A stretch of 11,990 bases of DNA from Gymnopilus junonius (lineage: Eukaryota; Basidiomycota; Agaricomycetes; Agaricales; Galerinaceae). Location: positions 1-11,990 of the forward strand of contig JADNYJ010000828.1 of the NCBI GenBank assembly GCA_015501075.1, written 5' to 3'. Under the pieces are notes generated by a model. It saw only the letters and a list, made by a program, of their open reading frames with translations. It was not told the origin of the DNA and did not search any database. A program made the position numbers and the translations under genes. Below are positions 1-9,317 of the stretch, one piece after another. Numbering within the stretch: position 1 is the stretch's first letter; every line of letters begins with the position of its first letter.

Positions 1-982
1 TTATATGAGCTTAATGAGGACCTTCTAAGGTATCAAATTGCTAATGATTGACTCCATTGCATGGATTATGGGTGAATTAGAGGATAATTTGTCGAGAGCA
101 GCCTTTTGTCACAAATCCAGGTCCTTGGCACAAGTGTGACAATGCCATTTACTAGGCGATGCGTCCAATGCGCCGTTGAGTGCGCGTGTCACGCTCTGAT
201 CACGGTTGCCCTTTCATGCCCAATTTTGCCCTCAATCCGTGCATTTTTCATGTCAAATCTAGCTGACATCGAAGGCAGTACTGTTCTAAACATGAATCTA
301 AAATTCAGGGCTGAAAGCTGCACTCCAAAATGAAAAAAGTTAGGTCCAAAAAGTTGTGAAGGATGATTTTCTCTAATTTTGATGGGTAATTGCATTGTCC
401 TGCCTCGACAACTTTATCCCGTCAGCTGAAATTTTGTATGGCAATAGATTAAGTATATATCAAGGCATATACATAGATTTTATGGCCGACCGGCGAAAAC
501 TAAGTTCGGAAATCGCAGTTGTGCCAAGGAGGTATCATGTGCCAAGGAGGTGTATTACACTGTACTTGTTCTGTACTATTACATTGAACAACTATGAACT
601 TTCGGTATCAGCTGTTTCCAATCTTGAAAGCATCGTGCGTCTGCTAAATATATTCTTTTGCGTAATTGTGATTTCCTTTTTCGCGAACCATTATCAACGT
701 TTGACCGCTTCCACCTAATACATGTGTTCTCCTCCCACAAGACTGGCATCCCATGACAACTCGTAGCGACAGAGAGCAAATAGGGGTGCTCAATGGAGTG
801 ACATCCTCATCTTCGAAAGCCGCGTAAATCTTTCCGATGTCGTTGCAGAATTTTTGCAGTTTTCCTTATTCATTCCTTGGTACAGGTGGAAGAACACTCC
901 CACACCCATAACGGTGCCTGCTAATGTACGCGGACTCCTGCATCATTGCTAAATCGTGCTGAACTTGTTACGATACTCTCAG
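1..982. other. No supportable complete gene; 5' flank of the SUMO protease gene
   Basis: Short open stretches occur on both strands but none shows a recognisable domain, a convincing exon chain or family resemblance. The right end probably belongs to the downstream gene. The bases before 983 look like an intron end, with a branch-like GCTGAAC at about 958-964 and acceptor CTCTCAG at 976-982. A matching donor GTACGC begins at 925. A frame that would join in phase is open from about 766 to 924 but contains no ATG, so I could not place the true start codon. The rest is AT-rich and unremarkable. Confidence 0.5.
520..551. repeat. Short tandem duplication, 18-bp period
   Basis: The 14-mer TGTGCCAAGGAGGT occurs at 520-533 and again, identical, at 538-551, so the period is 18 bp with four bases between copies. 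It lies in the otherwise featureless left flank. It is probably a replication-slippage duplication; no function is implied. Confidence 0.8.
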
Positions 983-3900
983 TCTCCGTCGAATGGCTCC
1001 CGTCGACCAGGCGCGAACCCATACAACGCCAATCCGAACTATTCACGCAAGCCGGATACTCATGTTAGCGCCCCGGTAGGCAATGTAACATCAAGGCGAA
1101 CATTATTGGGAAGCATTGGGCTCGGAGGAGGTCGTCCAGGAAAGAAACGCAGGGTGGAAGAATCATCGCAGTCGTCATCCCATCCAAACCTGCGTGCCGC
1201 TCTCATAAATGGTGGGCATTTTCCACAAATCTCGTCTCTTCATTTTGACGCGCCATTCGCCAGGAAACTATTCCGCACACGACAGGGATGTAATTATCTG
1301 TGTCGATGATGATGATGATGACCAAGATCTTCGGAATCATGAGTCAAGATATCATAAAAGACCGTCTTCTGATGAATTAAATATCACTACCGAGCCATCT
1401 TCCTCGACTGGTCGGTTAGAGAAATTCAAGTACATTAATGTTAACCAACGGAAAACGGAGTCCAAACCCATGCTTGCCCCAGAGCCTCCCGAGAATGAGT
1501 GGCTTGAGGTGCATTATGCGGAGGGAGACCAGGATTCTGACAGTATCGAAAGCTTTAGCGATTTGGATAGAGCCCCGCCGTCTGGAATTGTCAAGGATGC
1601 TGTCCGAAAATTCGAGAACCTAGGGAACTCAAAGAAACCCCCTCCAAAAATCGATTTGGCGCAGAAACAAAAACCGAGGGCAAAACAGAGGATGAAGGGC
1701 AAGGTATCGGAGCTGTGATAAATCTCGAGGTCGCCAATTGACTTTAATTTACATAGGCCTCCACTAGTCGAAGTGCCGGTTTTACGCAAGGACCGAATAT
1801 CGTTGATTTTATGAGATCTTCTACTCTTTCTCGGAAAACAGATGAACGTTTACCAATCGAAGCATTTTACATCAACAGCGATTTGCGCTCTTCCACAGAA
1901 CAAGAATTCGAATTGACTTGGACATCGAGCCCAAGCCTGACCATTAAGTCCACGAGCTATTCTTTCAAGATACCTCATGTTAATTGCACAAGCATCACGG
2001 TAAGGTTACATCCCATTTTACTTGTCCTCTCTAGGTCTCTGATTGAAGACCAAGTTCTCCATGCCTGACGAAATGAAAGGCATAGAACCAGTAATCCAAA
2101 TCAACACCGAACAACTTGTGACAATCAAATTTGACGTTACTAGTCCATTGTGGTCGCCGAAAAAATATCAGCGATTCCTGGACAGTCTTTCTCGTCTTAA
2201 ACCACAATCAGTGCTGTGGGTAACTTTTTTTTTTTGGCCTTAAATCCATTGATATTTATCTAGGATCAATGTACTATGGCGGGAAGCTCAGCAATTAGCA
2301 GAAAGTGGCACATCTGAAGGGCATTCGAAGTTCAGTTCAGTTCAGTCGAATTCGAGGATGAAGGAACTCGAAGCAATCCGGGAGAGGAAAACTCGCGATG
2401 GATACTCTTTGTCTGGCCCACGAAAGCGCAAGGAACCGCCTGGCCACACTCCTCCAGAATCCCCCTTAACTGATATCTCGAAATCCATAGTAGAAGATTC
2501 TGAAAGGCGAACTCTGCCAGCGTACTCGAAAAGGTCTGATTGATCTACCTGATCTACATGAAGTTCATGGTTAAGTCTATGATAATGCAGACGCAATGCT
2601 CAGTCGGTGGGCTCACCCAGTCTTCGCCGTTCCACGAGAAACACAATGACTACGAGGACGCCGGTGGCTGCTGATCAAGATGAAGTGTACGTGTCTAGCT
2701 AGCTCAGTGTGGCAAACTCATTGAAACACATCAATTATTATTGCAGGATCTTGGTTTATCCTCAAGGTACTCCAGGCGCTGTCAATATTACCAATGCAGA
2801 TCTCGGTCGCTTAGAACCCGGAGAATTCTTAAATGATACTCTGATAGAGTTCGGTCTCAAGTTAGGAACCCTGCAACTCTTACGAAAAGCACTGATTTTG
2901 CTTTGCTTAGATTTTGGCTCAAGGAGTTGGAACAGACGAATCCCGAGCTTGCCAGCCAGATTCATATCTTCAATTCATTTTTTTACAAGAAATTGAATCA
3001 AAAGAGTATGTTAAGGGTCATCTAGCGAAGATTTCCATTGACTTTATTAGCCCTCAGCAAGCGTATGAAAGCGTCAGGAAATGGACCTCTAAGTTTGATA
3101 TTTTTCAGAAGAAATACATCATTGTCCCTATAAACGAGCAGTGAGTCAGCCAACCTTTATTGACGACTTGCTCAGCTCCAGTCAGCCTCCATTGGTACCT
3201 AGCCATTATCTACGAGCCCGAGCATATCTTATCTCCTATAATGCCTGAAGTGCCGTCGATCCGGAAAGAAACGCGGTCGTCAAGAAAAGCCACGCAGCCA
3301 ACCAAGAACCACCGGAGACAACCTTGGAACGACGAGACACGAAAGATGAACAGAATCCGACTCCGAGCGAAGCCGAGGTTGAGCGCAATCTTAATGACGA
3401 TTTCCAGAACTCGTGCACTATTGAGAGTCTAGATGACGATGGCGACGACGAACTTCTTCTGCAGTCTGAACCAACAGATTATGACGACGACAGGTCTTCA
3501 GCCGCTTTGAGTTACGTTCCCAAGAAGGCGAGGAAGTGGTATTGGCTCCCCGTTCTCTTGAAGGGCCTTCAGGAAGGCAGGGCAGCCCACGTCCTACGAT
3601 GCCTGGAGAAGTACCTGATAGCACGGAGGAATCTGAATCTCGAAGGGCCAGTCGGGAATTAACCCCAGTCTATTCTATCATCATCTCCCCAAGAACGGTA
3701 AAAGGAAGGGAAGGATGAGGTTACGCGCGATCCCGACATAGCCATGAAGGAGACCAAACCCGAAGAAGATGAAGTATTTTTTGTGGAACGCCCCAAGTAT
3801 GTACCGCTCCTTCACGACCTTGCTCCACTGTGCTGACGCCCTTCTCTCATAGAACCTACATTTTTACTATGGACTCACTCGGCACCCGGCACCCTCAAGC

Positions 3901-4461
3901 CATCAAACGACTTGCAAATTATTTAAAGATGGAGGCCCAGGATAAGAAAGGAGTGCAAGGTGCTAGTTTAGCTATGGGAAAATTTGCTTCGGTACGTTCA
4001 AACTTCTTTGTCGCTGCCCTTCCAGTTTTGAGAATGTCTTCCAGGTACCTGTTCAACCGAATTTCTGTGATTGCGGTGTCTACTTGTTGCACTTCGCCGA
4101 AACATTCATGACTCAGCCAAAAGAATATTACAAAAATATCTTGGTCTGTACGTTTCTTGTCCCTTATATGGTCTTCTAATATTTCTCTGTTTAGAGCCAA
4201 AAGCCGAAGTTGATAAGCAACAAAGAAAGGCAAGATGCCTGGCTTGGTGACAAAGTCGGACATATGCGGACAGACATGATAGACCACATCAAGCGGTTAT
4301 CTGCTGAGTGGAAGAAGGGCCGTGCTGCAAGCGTGGAAGCAAAAAAGACTGAACAACACGACGGAGATTCTGATATCAAAATGGTCGACTCTGATACTGA
4401 CGTGGAACTTGTTGAAGCGGTTGGGTTGACAAAGCAAAGCAAATCGGCACGTCGTAAATGA
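983..4461 (+). CDS. ULP2: Ulp2/SENP6-7-type SUMO protease (peptidase C48), start not resolved
   Basis: Cysteine protease that removes SUMO (Smt3) chains from nuclear proteins. Exons I can chain by phase: 983-1211, 1264-1703, 1757-1999, 2049 (or 2055)-2215, 2264-2533, 2591-2686, 2747-2860, 2911-3005, 3062-3140, 3186 onward (unresolved to 3796), 3853-3991, 4045-4143, 4195-4461. About 480 N-terminal residues are basic and acidic low-complexity with a poly-Asp run; 1757-2215 may be a PH-like fold ('LPIEAFYINSD'). The catalytic domain starts at 2747 with 'LEPGEFLNDTLIEFGLK', then 'YESVRKWTSKFDIF' and 'KKYIIVPINE'. The triad is His in 'LHWYLAI' (3190-3192), Asp in 'TMDSLG' (about 3868) and Cys in 'CDCGVYLL' (4072-4074), with the oxyanion Gln in 'VPVQPN'. 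The roughly 200-residue insert between His and Asp points to the Ulp2/SENP6-7 branch rather than Ulp1. In the insert the open frame changes three times. The start codon lies upstream of 983 or was missed. Confidence 0.88.
3246..3796 (+). other. Unresolved acidic insert between catalytic His and Asp of the SUMO protease
   Basis: Coding-like sequence runs through successive overlapping frames. The first carries on from the His exon to a stop at 3428-3430. The second is about 3249-3662 and rich in Asp and Glu. The third ends at the stop at 3716-3718 and includes 'PTMPGEVPDSTEESESRR'. The fourth is about 3676-3796 and ends in 'EVFFVERPK', which splices to the Asp exon at 3853. Possible in-phase introns are 3250 to about 3354 (donor GTGCCG, acceptor GAACAG) and one starting at GTTACG near 3510 and ending at GAAG or TTCAG near 3570-3580. 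For the last switch I found no good donor and acceptor pair. Fast-evolving spacer with introns, or small indels, are both possible. Confidence 0.5.
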
Positions 4462-4797
4462 ATCTTGAGTTTCCTTCTCAAGCATGCGCATTACTATATC
4501 CACGCCAATGGTGGCTCTATTTTGTTAGAACTGTATGTTACAAGAGAGTATTATAATATGTATATCGGGGCATTACCTACACCTAGTTATATGTACAGAT
4601 CGCCCTTCTGGGCTTCATGGACTTGCGTTGGAAAATGTTACGGTGAATCGGTGTTGCCAGATTGAAAGGAGGGACAAGATGATTATTCGTACCCATTAGC
4701 TGGTCGAGAACTGGGAGAAGTCCTATCTCGAATCTAATGAATACGAGAAAGAGCCCAAAAGATATTGCCTAAGGTATCAATTGCTTTAATGATATAA
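4462..4797. other. Convergent intergenic region between SUMO protease and uL6m genes
   Basis: The stops of the two genes face each other across about 336 bp. The interval is AT-rich with no coding frame of note and presumably carries both 3' UTRs. I saw no clear poly(A) signal, repeat or RNA gene in it. Confidence 0.6.
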
Positions 4798-5511
4798 CTA
4801 TTTCTTTTTAACGCTCTTGATTCGGATCGTTTCATTGCCAACAAAGATGCCCTAGTAAAATGTAAAAATCAAGCTCGCCGCGTGCCAAGCTGTTGCTCTT
4901 ACCTTGCCCTTGTAAGGTTCCGGCTTCCTGTAACCTCGAATTTTGGCTGCAAACAACCCTAAGAGATGTTTGTCTGTGCAAAACAGAACGATCTTTGTGG
5001 CTGAAGGGACTTCCGCTTTGATGTAGGATGGTATTGGGACGAGTACCGAATGTGAATAGCCTAACTTCATATTCAAGCGTCGACCGTTACCGCCATCAGT
5101 CGTCCCCCTAGGATCCTCCTCGAGTGCTACTCTGTAACCTACTCCGACCAAGTAAATTGGGACACTAAAGCCTTCTGTCATGCCGGTGATTGCATTTGAG
5201 ATGAGGGTTCGGGTAGTACCCCACATTTGCCTCTGAAGCTTTTCTGTCGAGTCTTCAACAGATATTTTCATCGTCTGTTCCTGAGGGAATTCGATTTTCA
5301 TGTACTCTTTCAGCGGGATAGCAGTCGTGCCGAGCGGCCCTGTGATTTTCACCTCTGTCGATGAGGGTGAAATTGTGACAGAGGGTGGAACTACGATAGG
5401 TTCGCGTCCAATGATGGATACATTCTTGCAGACTCTAGTCGTGGAGCTGAAATAACGGGCGAACTGAGTAATTGGTGGCCGGACGATCATGGCTTGCAAT
5501 TCATGATGCAT
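4798..5511 (-). CDS. MRPL6: Mitochondrial large-subunit ribosomal protein uL6m
   Basis: Nucleus-encoded L6-family protein of the mitochondrial 54S subunit. Two exons, 5511-4903 and 4851-4798, are joined over a 51-bp intron (GTAAGA...TAG) to give about 220 residues, close to the length of yeast Mrpl6. The N-terminus is Arg-, Ser- and aromatic-rich without acids ('QFARYFSSTTRV'), as expected for a matrix presequence. The L6 core follows: 'IGREPIVVPPSVTI', 'VKITGPLGT', 'WGTTRTLISNAITGMTEGF', 'LVGVGYRV', 'LGYSHSV', then the L6 signature 'RKPEPYKGKGI' spanning the splice junction and a basic tail. Two in-frame starts exist, 5511 and 5490; the second gives a cleaner presequence. The gene starts only about 155 bp downstream of the Arc1-like stop on the same strand. 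Confidence 0.93.
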
Positions 5512-5666
5512 GAACCGTGGCGGCCTATCCGAGAAAAGTTCGCGCTGTTAGTTGTAGATAGATTTGCCAAATATTGTGTACAGCCACATATTACGAGCAC
5601 TTATGTCATAAACCCTGCGACTTCTAACATATATTGAACTTGTGAAGAAAGGCTGGTTAAGGTAGT

Positions 5667-7287
5667 CTAAGAAAGAGAAGCCCCAACCAGCGTAGGAGCT
5701 GCACAAACACCCTTTTCTGTCCGAATTTTGTGTACCGATTTTGTTACGGGATTGATCCAAGCAGCCTCCTTTGAATCCAAAGTAGTAAAACCTAATTACA
5801 TCTAAACACATTGCCCAATCAAATTGGAAGCAGGGAATACTTACCAGGTTGCACTGTCTCGAATATTTTCTTCTTTGGATTCAACTGAGGAAGGGGTACA
5901 GCATCTATGAGGGATAAACTGAGAAGAAGACGGACAGGAACGAAATGATCCTGACTTTCGTATTCCTGGCCTTCGAAGTAGACTCGATCACCTGGCTTCG
6001 AGTTGGCGGGGGGTTGGATTAGTTCTATACCACTTTCTTTACCGTCCTTGGATGTAGCCTATGTGAAGAAAAAAGCTAGAGGTGTGTTGAAATGTGTAAG
6101 GGGAACCAACGTACGGCAAGAACCATTGCAAAGCTTTTCACGCCACGCATGTTCGCTGGTTTTAAATTGCACTAGATAGGAATCATCAGTGACAACCAGC
6201 AAGAATAAGACTATGCCATACAACTGCAACCAGCCATTTATCCCTCATCTGCTCGATTGGGATATAGTGCACGAGTCCAGAAACGACTGTACGCGGTCCA
6301 GTCTCTTCTCCGAGGTCTATTTGCTGTGTGGGAATGGGTCAGATGTTTGACAAATGAGCTGAAAAGTATTTCAGAAACCTCAATATATAAGCCATCTGCA
6401 TCAGGATGCTTTATCACTGTATAATGTAAGAGGTTGGTGCAAAAAACTGCGATGCATAAATTTTAGAGCCTCACCATCGATAATGTGTCCTACCCTGAGG
6501 TCAATCATGGAAGGGACAGGCTCTCCTTCATCCGCGGCAGGCGTTTTGACACTTCCGCCTTTTTTGGATCCGCCAGCGTCTTTGCTGCTACTGGCCTTGG
6601 ATTCCGCTTCTTTGTTTTTTTCTTTCTTCTCTTTCTTTGGTGCTTTCTCGACTGGTGGAGCCGTTAAAGGTTCCACGCCTGCCTTCGACGCGGCTTCAAC
6701 TCCTTCGTCGGTAGGTGCCTTGGGCGCCTTTTCCTTCTTCTTGGAGGGTTCAACTTTTCTCTCTAGCTTAGGCGCATTTCAAGATCAAAGGAAAGTTTTC
6801 TGAAAGCATCCCCAAGAGATTCTGCTGATGTTCGAATAAATGGACGGGATTGAATGTGGTCGAAGTAGCGAGTCAGAGAGGGTACGGCGTAATATTCAGA
6901 AGCAGAAAGCTTAGCCTGTAGATAGTCAGATACCATTCAACTGTATAGGTTATGATACCATACAATAAATGGATGAAGTTCTCCGTATAACGCGACGTCG
7001 GCTGCCGTGACATAGTTCGCTGCGATATATGTCTTCGGGGTAAGTAAAGAATCAATATCCTAGGTGTTAGGGAAAATCAATAAAATAAGTCCACATGAAA
7101 GAAGAAAGCATGCCTTCAGGTTGCTCTCATTCACGAAGTTGCCCTGGCTCGTCTTTTCAATCCATCCAATGACCTCTTTCTGGTCAGTTTCGTTTTGACC
7201 ACCGAGTTCTTGTCCATCCCGTGTTGCCGAAGAGACGAGATCGTGAACAGGAGGGCGCAGCTTGGCTACAAAAGACTGAAGCGACAT
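5667..7287 (-). CDS. ARC1: Arc1p/EMAPII-type tRNA-binding aminoacylation cofactor, with apparent 1-nt frameshift
   Basis: In the family this protein holds methionyl- and glutamyl-tRNA synthetases together in the cytosol and feeds them tRNA. Exons: 7287-7114, 7059-6964, 6915-6475, 6416-6379, 6323-6222, 6171-6115, 6058-5845, 5791-5667. About 415 residues are expected. Residues 1 to about 136 are a GST-like domain ('GNFVNESNLK', 'YIAANYVTAADVALYGEL', 'SLTRYFDHIQ'). Residues about 140-220 are a Lys/Glu-rich linker. From about 225 comes the EMAPII/Trbp111-like OB fold: 'SMIDLRVGHIIDVIKHPDAD', 'RTVVSGLVHYIPIEQM', 'CNLKPANMRGVKSFAMVLA', and the C-terminal 'AAWINPVTKSVHKIRTEKG'. The intron at 7060-7113 has a GC donor and that at 6324-6378 an unusual GTTTCT donor. 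Between 'KLSFDLE' and 'NAPKLERK' at 6777-6779 the frame shifts by one base, and a TAG follows at 6763-6765. This may be a real mutation or a sequencing error. Confidence 0.9.
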
Positions 7288-7407
7288 GCTGCGAATATGA
7301 CCCGGTCTGCCTGGTTTAGAGAGAAATCGATGAACGATTGAGCGAGTCAATTGGAACACCATCAAGAGATAACTACTTACCTCACGTGACCCAAAAATGC
7401 TGGTCAT
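7288..7407 (-). other. Possible upstream coding exon and leader of the Arc1-like gene
   Basis: An upstream ATG at 7407-7405 opens eight codons' worth of frame ending at donor GTGAGG (exon 7407-7386). A 75-bp intron (7385-7311, acceptor ACCAG, with CAATTGAC as a possible branch site) would join it in phase to 7310-7288 and on into the ATG at 7287, adding 15 residues. The next GTAAGT, four bases further on, is a stronger donor but would break the frame. I therefore used 7287 as the start and treat this exon as optional. The donor overlaps a CACGTG palindrome at 7383-7388. Confidence 0.35.
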
Positions 7408-7556
7408 ACTTTAATTTTCTAAGTTTTTAACTTTGTTTAGAACAAGTTTAAAAGTTAACGAACGCTAACATGGATACCTTCTAGTCGAACTAACTTGACG
7501 AATGTGGGGCATGTGTTCGAATAGTTGTGTGTTTCCAGGTATATATCGAAGTAAGG

Positions 7557-9075
7557 CTAATCATATTTTCCTTTACCGTTCACAGCGAAATTGTTTCCAA
7601 CTTTATTCACCAAAAAATCTCCATACACCACTGGCTTTCTGACCTGCTCCGAAATTTGATGTTTCCCCTCTTTTTCTCTCGACCTCGATACTGCGGCGAG
7701 TGGCTTGACTAAGGCAGTGAAGTTCGGCTCGAAGAAGAAAGGGATCCTTGAGGGTGGTAAGCAGGTCCGCATGAGTCACTGCCAATTAAGGGTGCTCACG
7801 ATATTCTACACACCCATAGAAAATACGCAGCCATGTATTAGACGTAAGTTGGACAGAACATTAACGAATGATAGCCCACCGGTAATTGGATCCTCTATGC
7901 ACAACTCGATGAAGAGTCGAGCGGTAAAGCCCATCTGTCCAGATCTCCCACACTGAGGCAAATCAGAGGACTGAAATAACATAGCAAAAAATTGCTCACT
8001 TTCGCCGATATTGCATACGACACAACCGGGTATTGGATCGGCATTGATCCAGATACCCTCCTGTTGGCCCTGCTCCAGGGGCAGACCAGAATTGTCCGCT
8101 TCGAATACCCCAGGACGTCTCAGAAACACTTGTAGCGCGGAAGGCGTTGGATCTGCATATAGGAAACTGAATTTGTTATGAGTTTGGTTTATAGTTTACA
8201 GCACAACGATTGGCACAAGGAACCTACGTCAGGCATCCATAGTCTCTGAAGGGGAGAAGTCATTTCGGAACAGTTACAAATAGGCACCCTTACTTATGAG
8301 CTCCGCAGGAGAATCCGTCGTGGTCGTTTGGGAGCGGTGGATATCCTGTTGATAATTATCTCTCGTACCAATGCGCTCCAGGTGAGTGTCGGTTTGACTC
8401 GCCTATTATACGCATGACCCAGAAGCTATCGTCGACCTGGCCACGAAGATCTTGCCACTCTTCTCGTGTCATTCCTAGGCCGATTGACATTCTACAGCGC
8501 CGGAGGTCAGCATTGACGGCAGGGAAAGAGATAACCATTAGGCATACGCCTCCATCAGAATCAGTCCTAGAATCTTCATATTCTCGATCCATGTATCATA
8601 TTTATCTTTGAATCCGGGAATAGTTGGCCACTGGTTTTCCCCCCAGACAGGCTTTGTCTTGTCAGGATGATCGACAGGCTTATAGAAGTCGACTCCTTCA
8701 TGATTATCTGCTTTACCGTTCGTCATATTCTCCTTGAGTCTAGCATAACCTTCGCAAGGGCTTCCTTGTCAACGTACTGTTCATAGAATATAAACGACAG
8801 TGCGCACCTCTGGCAGAGTCCTGATTCTTGAGGGAAAGCATATCTTTCTCTTCTTGTGGGAGTGCAAAAAATTCCCTTGCTAAACGTGCTAGCTCTTCCG
8901 GTTCAGATGGATCAACATAAGCCTTTATGTTAAGATAAAAGAAGCCGTATTCCACGCAGGCGCCGTGCAAAGCTGCAGCAGTTGCCTCGCGCTTCGGAGC
9001 ATCAGCGGGATCAAAGTTCAAGAAAGGAGCGATATCAATGATGGGTAATGCATCCAAGATCCCAGATGAAGACAT
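7557..9075 (-). CDS. 2-oxoglutarate/Fe(II)-dependent dioxygenase, isopenicillin-N-synthase-like
   Basis: Soluble non-haem iron oxygenase; substrate unknown. Nine exons chain perfectly in phase to 354 residues: 9075-8808, 8749-8548, 8491-8403, 8345-8294, 8245-8228, 8166-8000, 7952-7880, 7805-7800, 7746-7557. Residues 1 to about 120 are the DIOX_N domain ('LPIIDIAPFL', 'EYGFFYL', 'LAREFFALPQEEKDML', 'ARGYARLKENM'). The double-stranded beta-helix holds 'SFWVMRIIGYPPLP', the iron ligands His203 and Asp205 in 'GAHKDYGCLT', the distal ligand His280 in 'RSTLHRVVHRG', and the cosubstrate R-x-S motif Arg290/Ser292 in 'NYRISIPFFFEP'. Asp205 comes from an 18-nt exon and most of the R-x-S motif from a 6-nt exon. 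The third intron (8402-8346) has a GC donor. Length and motif order fit the family, so I consider it intact. It resembles uncharacterised fungal relatives of gibberellin and ACC oxidases. Confidence 0.93.
7800..7805 (-). other. 6-nt micro-exon of the dioxygenase gene
   Basis: On the minus strand the six bases AATATC lie between acceptor GTGTGTAG (ends 7806) and donor GTGAGC (starts 7799). Upstream intron 7879-7806 (74 bp) has a CTAAT branch-like site; downstream intron 7799-7747 (53 bp) has GTGACTC. Joining CG + AATATC + G gives Arg-Ile-Ser, the R-x-S motif expected at this place. Skipping it keeps the frame but removes Ile and Ser. Confidence 0.8.
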
Positions 9076-9317
9076 TGTCTCGCGAACGAATCAGTACGGT
9101 CCAAGGTTAAGGCAAGCTTTGCGAGACGGAAAGTCTGGAAATCCAACTTTAGAAGTTGAATAACACCCTGGTTGCACGTGAACGTTTCGTTATCAAAGTT
9201 TGTTAACGACTCAAACGCTCGATCATCGAAATACAAATGTGTACAGAGAGTGGTTTATTATACTATTATGGCGTCAGGATTAATACACAGCAATCCAGTA
9301 CAGCCAGTGAACCACTG

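Noticed and set aside
520..551. AGGAGGT repeats as Shine-Dalgarno sequences
   Set aside because: The window is plainly eukaryotic nuclear DNA with spliceosomal introns, so ribosome binding sites of the bacterial kind do not apply.
106..718. Two plus-strand open frames in the left flank
   Set aside because: Composition is non-coding-like, no domain is recognisable and no flanking exons fit. They are likely chance open frames.
956..982. GTG-initiated frame as the start of the SUMO protease
   Set aside because: Nuclear fungal genes do not normally start at GTG, and the bases up to 982 look like an intron end with branch site and CTCTCAG acceptor.
1306..1321. GAT trinucleotide run as a functional repeat
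   Set aside because: It encodes a poly-Asp patch in the acidic N-terminal part of the SUMO protease; such runs are common and need no special explanation.
2224..2235. T11 run as a polymerase III terminator
   Set aside because: It lies inside a 48-bp intron of the SUMO protease and no RNA gene precedes it; it is simply a T-rich intron.
2334..2347. TTCAG triplication as a mobile-element or regulatory repeat
   Set aside because: It is a three-unit microsatellite inside a coding exon of the SUMO protease ('KFSSVQS'), without other signs of mobility.
6483..6803. Plus-strand open frame of about 106 codons rich in Ser and Phe
   Set aside because: It is the antisense shadow of the Lys/Glu-rich linker of the Arc1-like gene, where low complexity keeps the opposite strand open.
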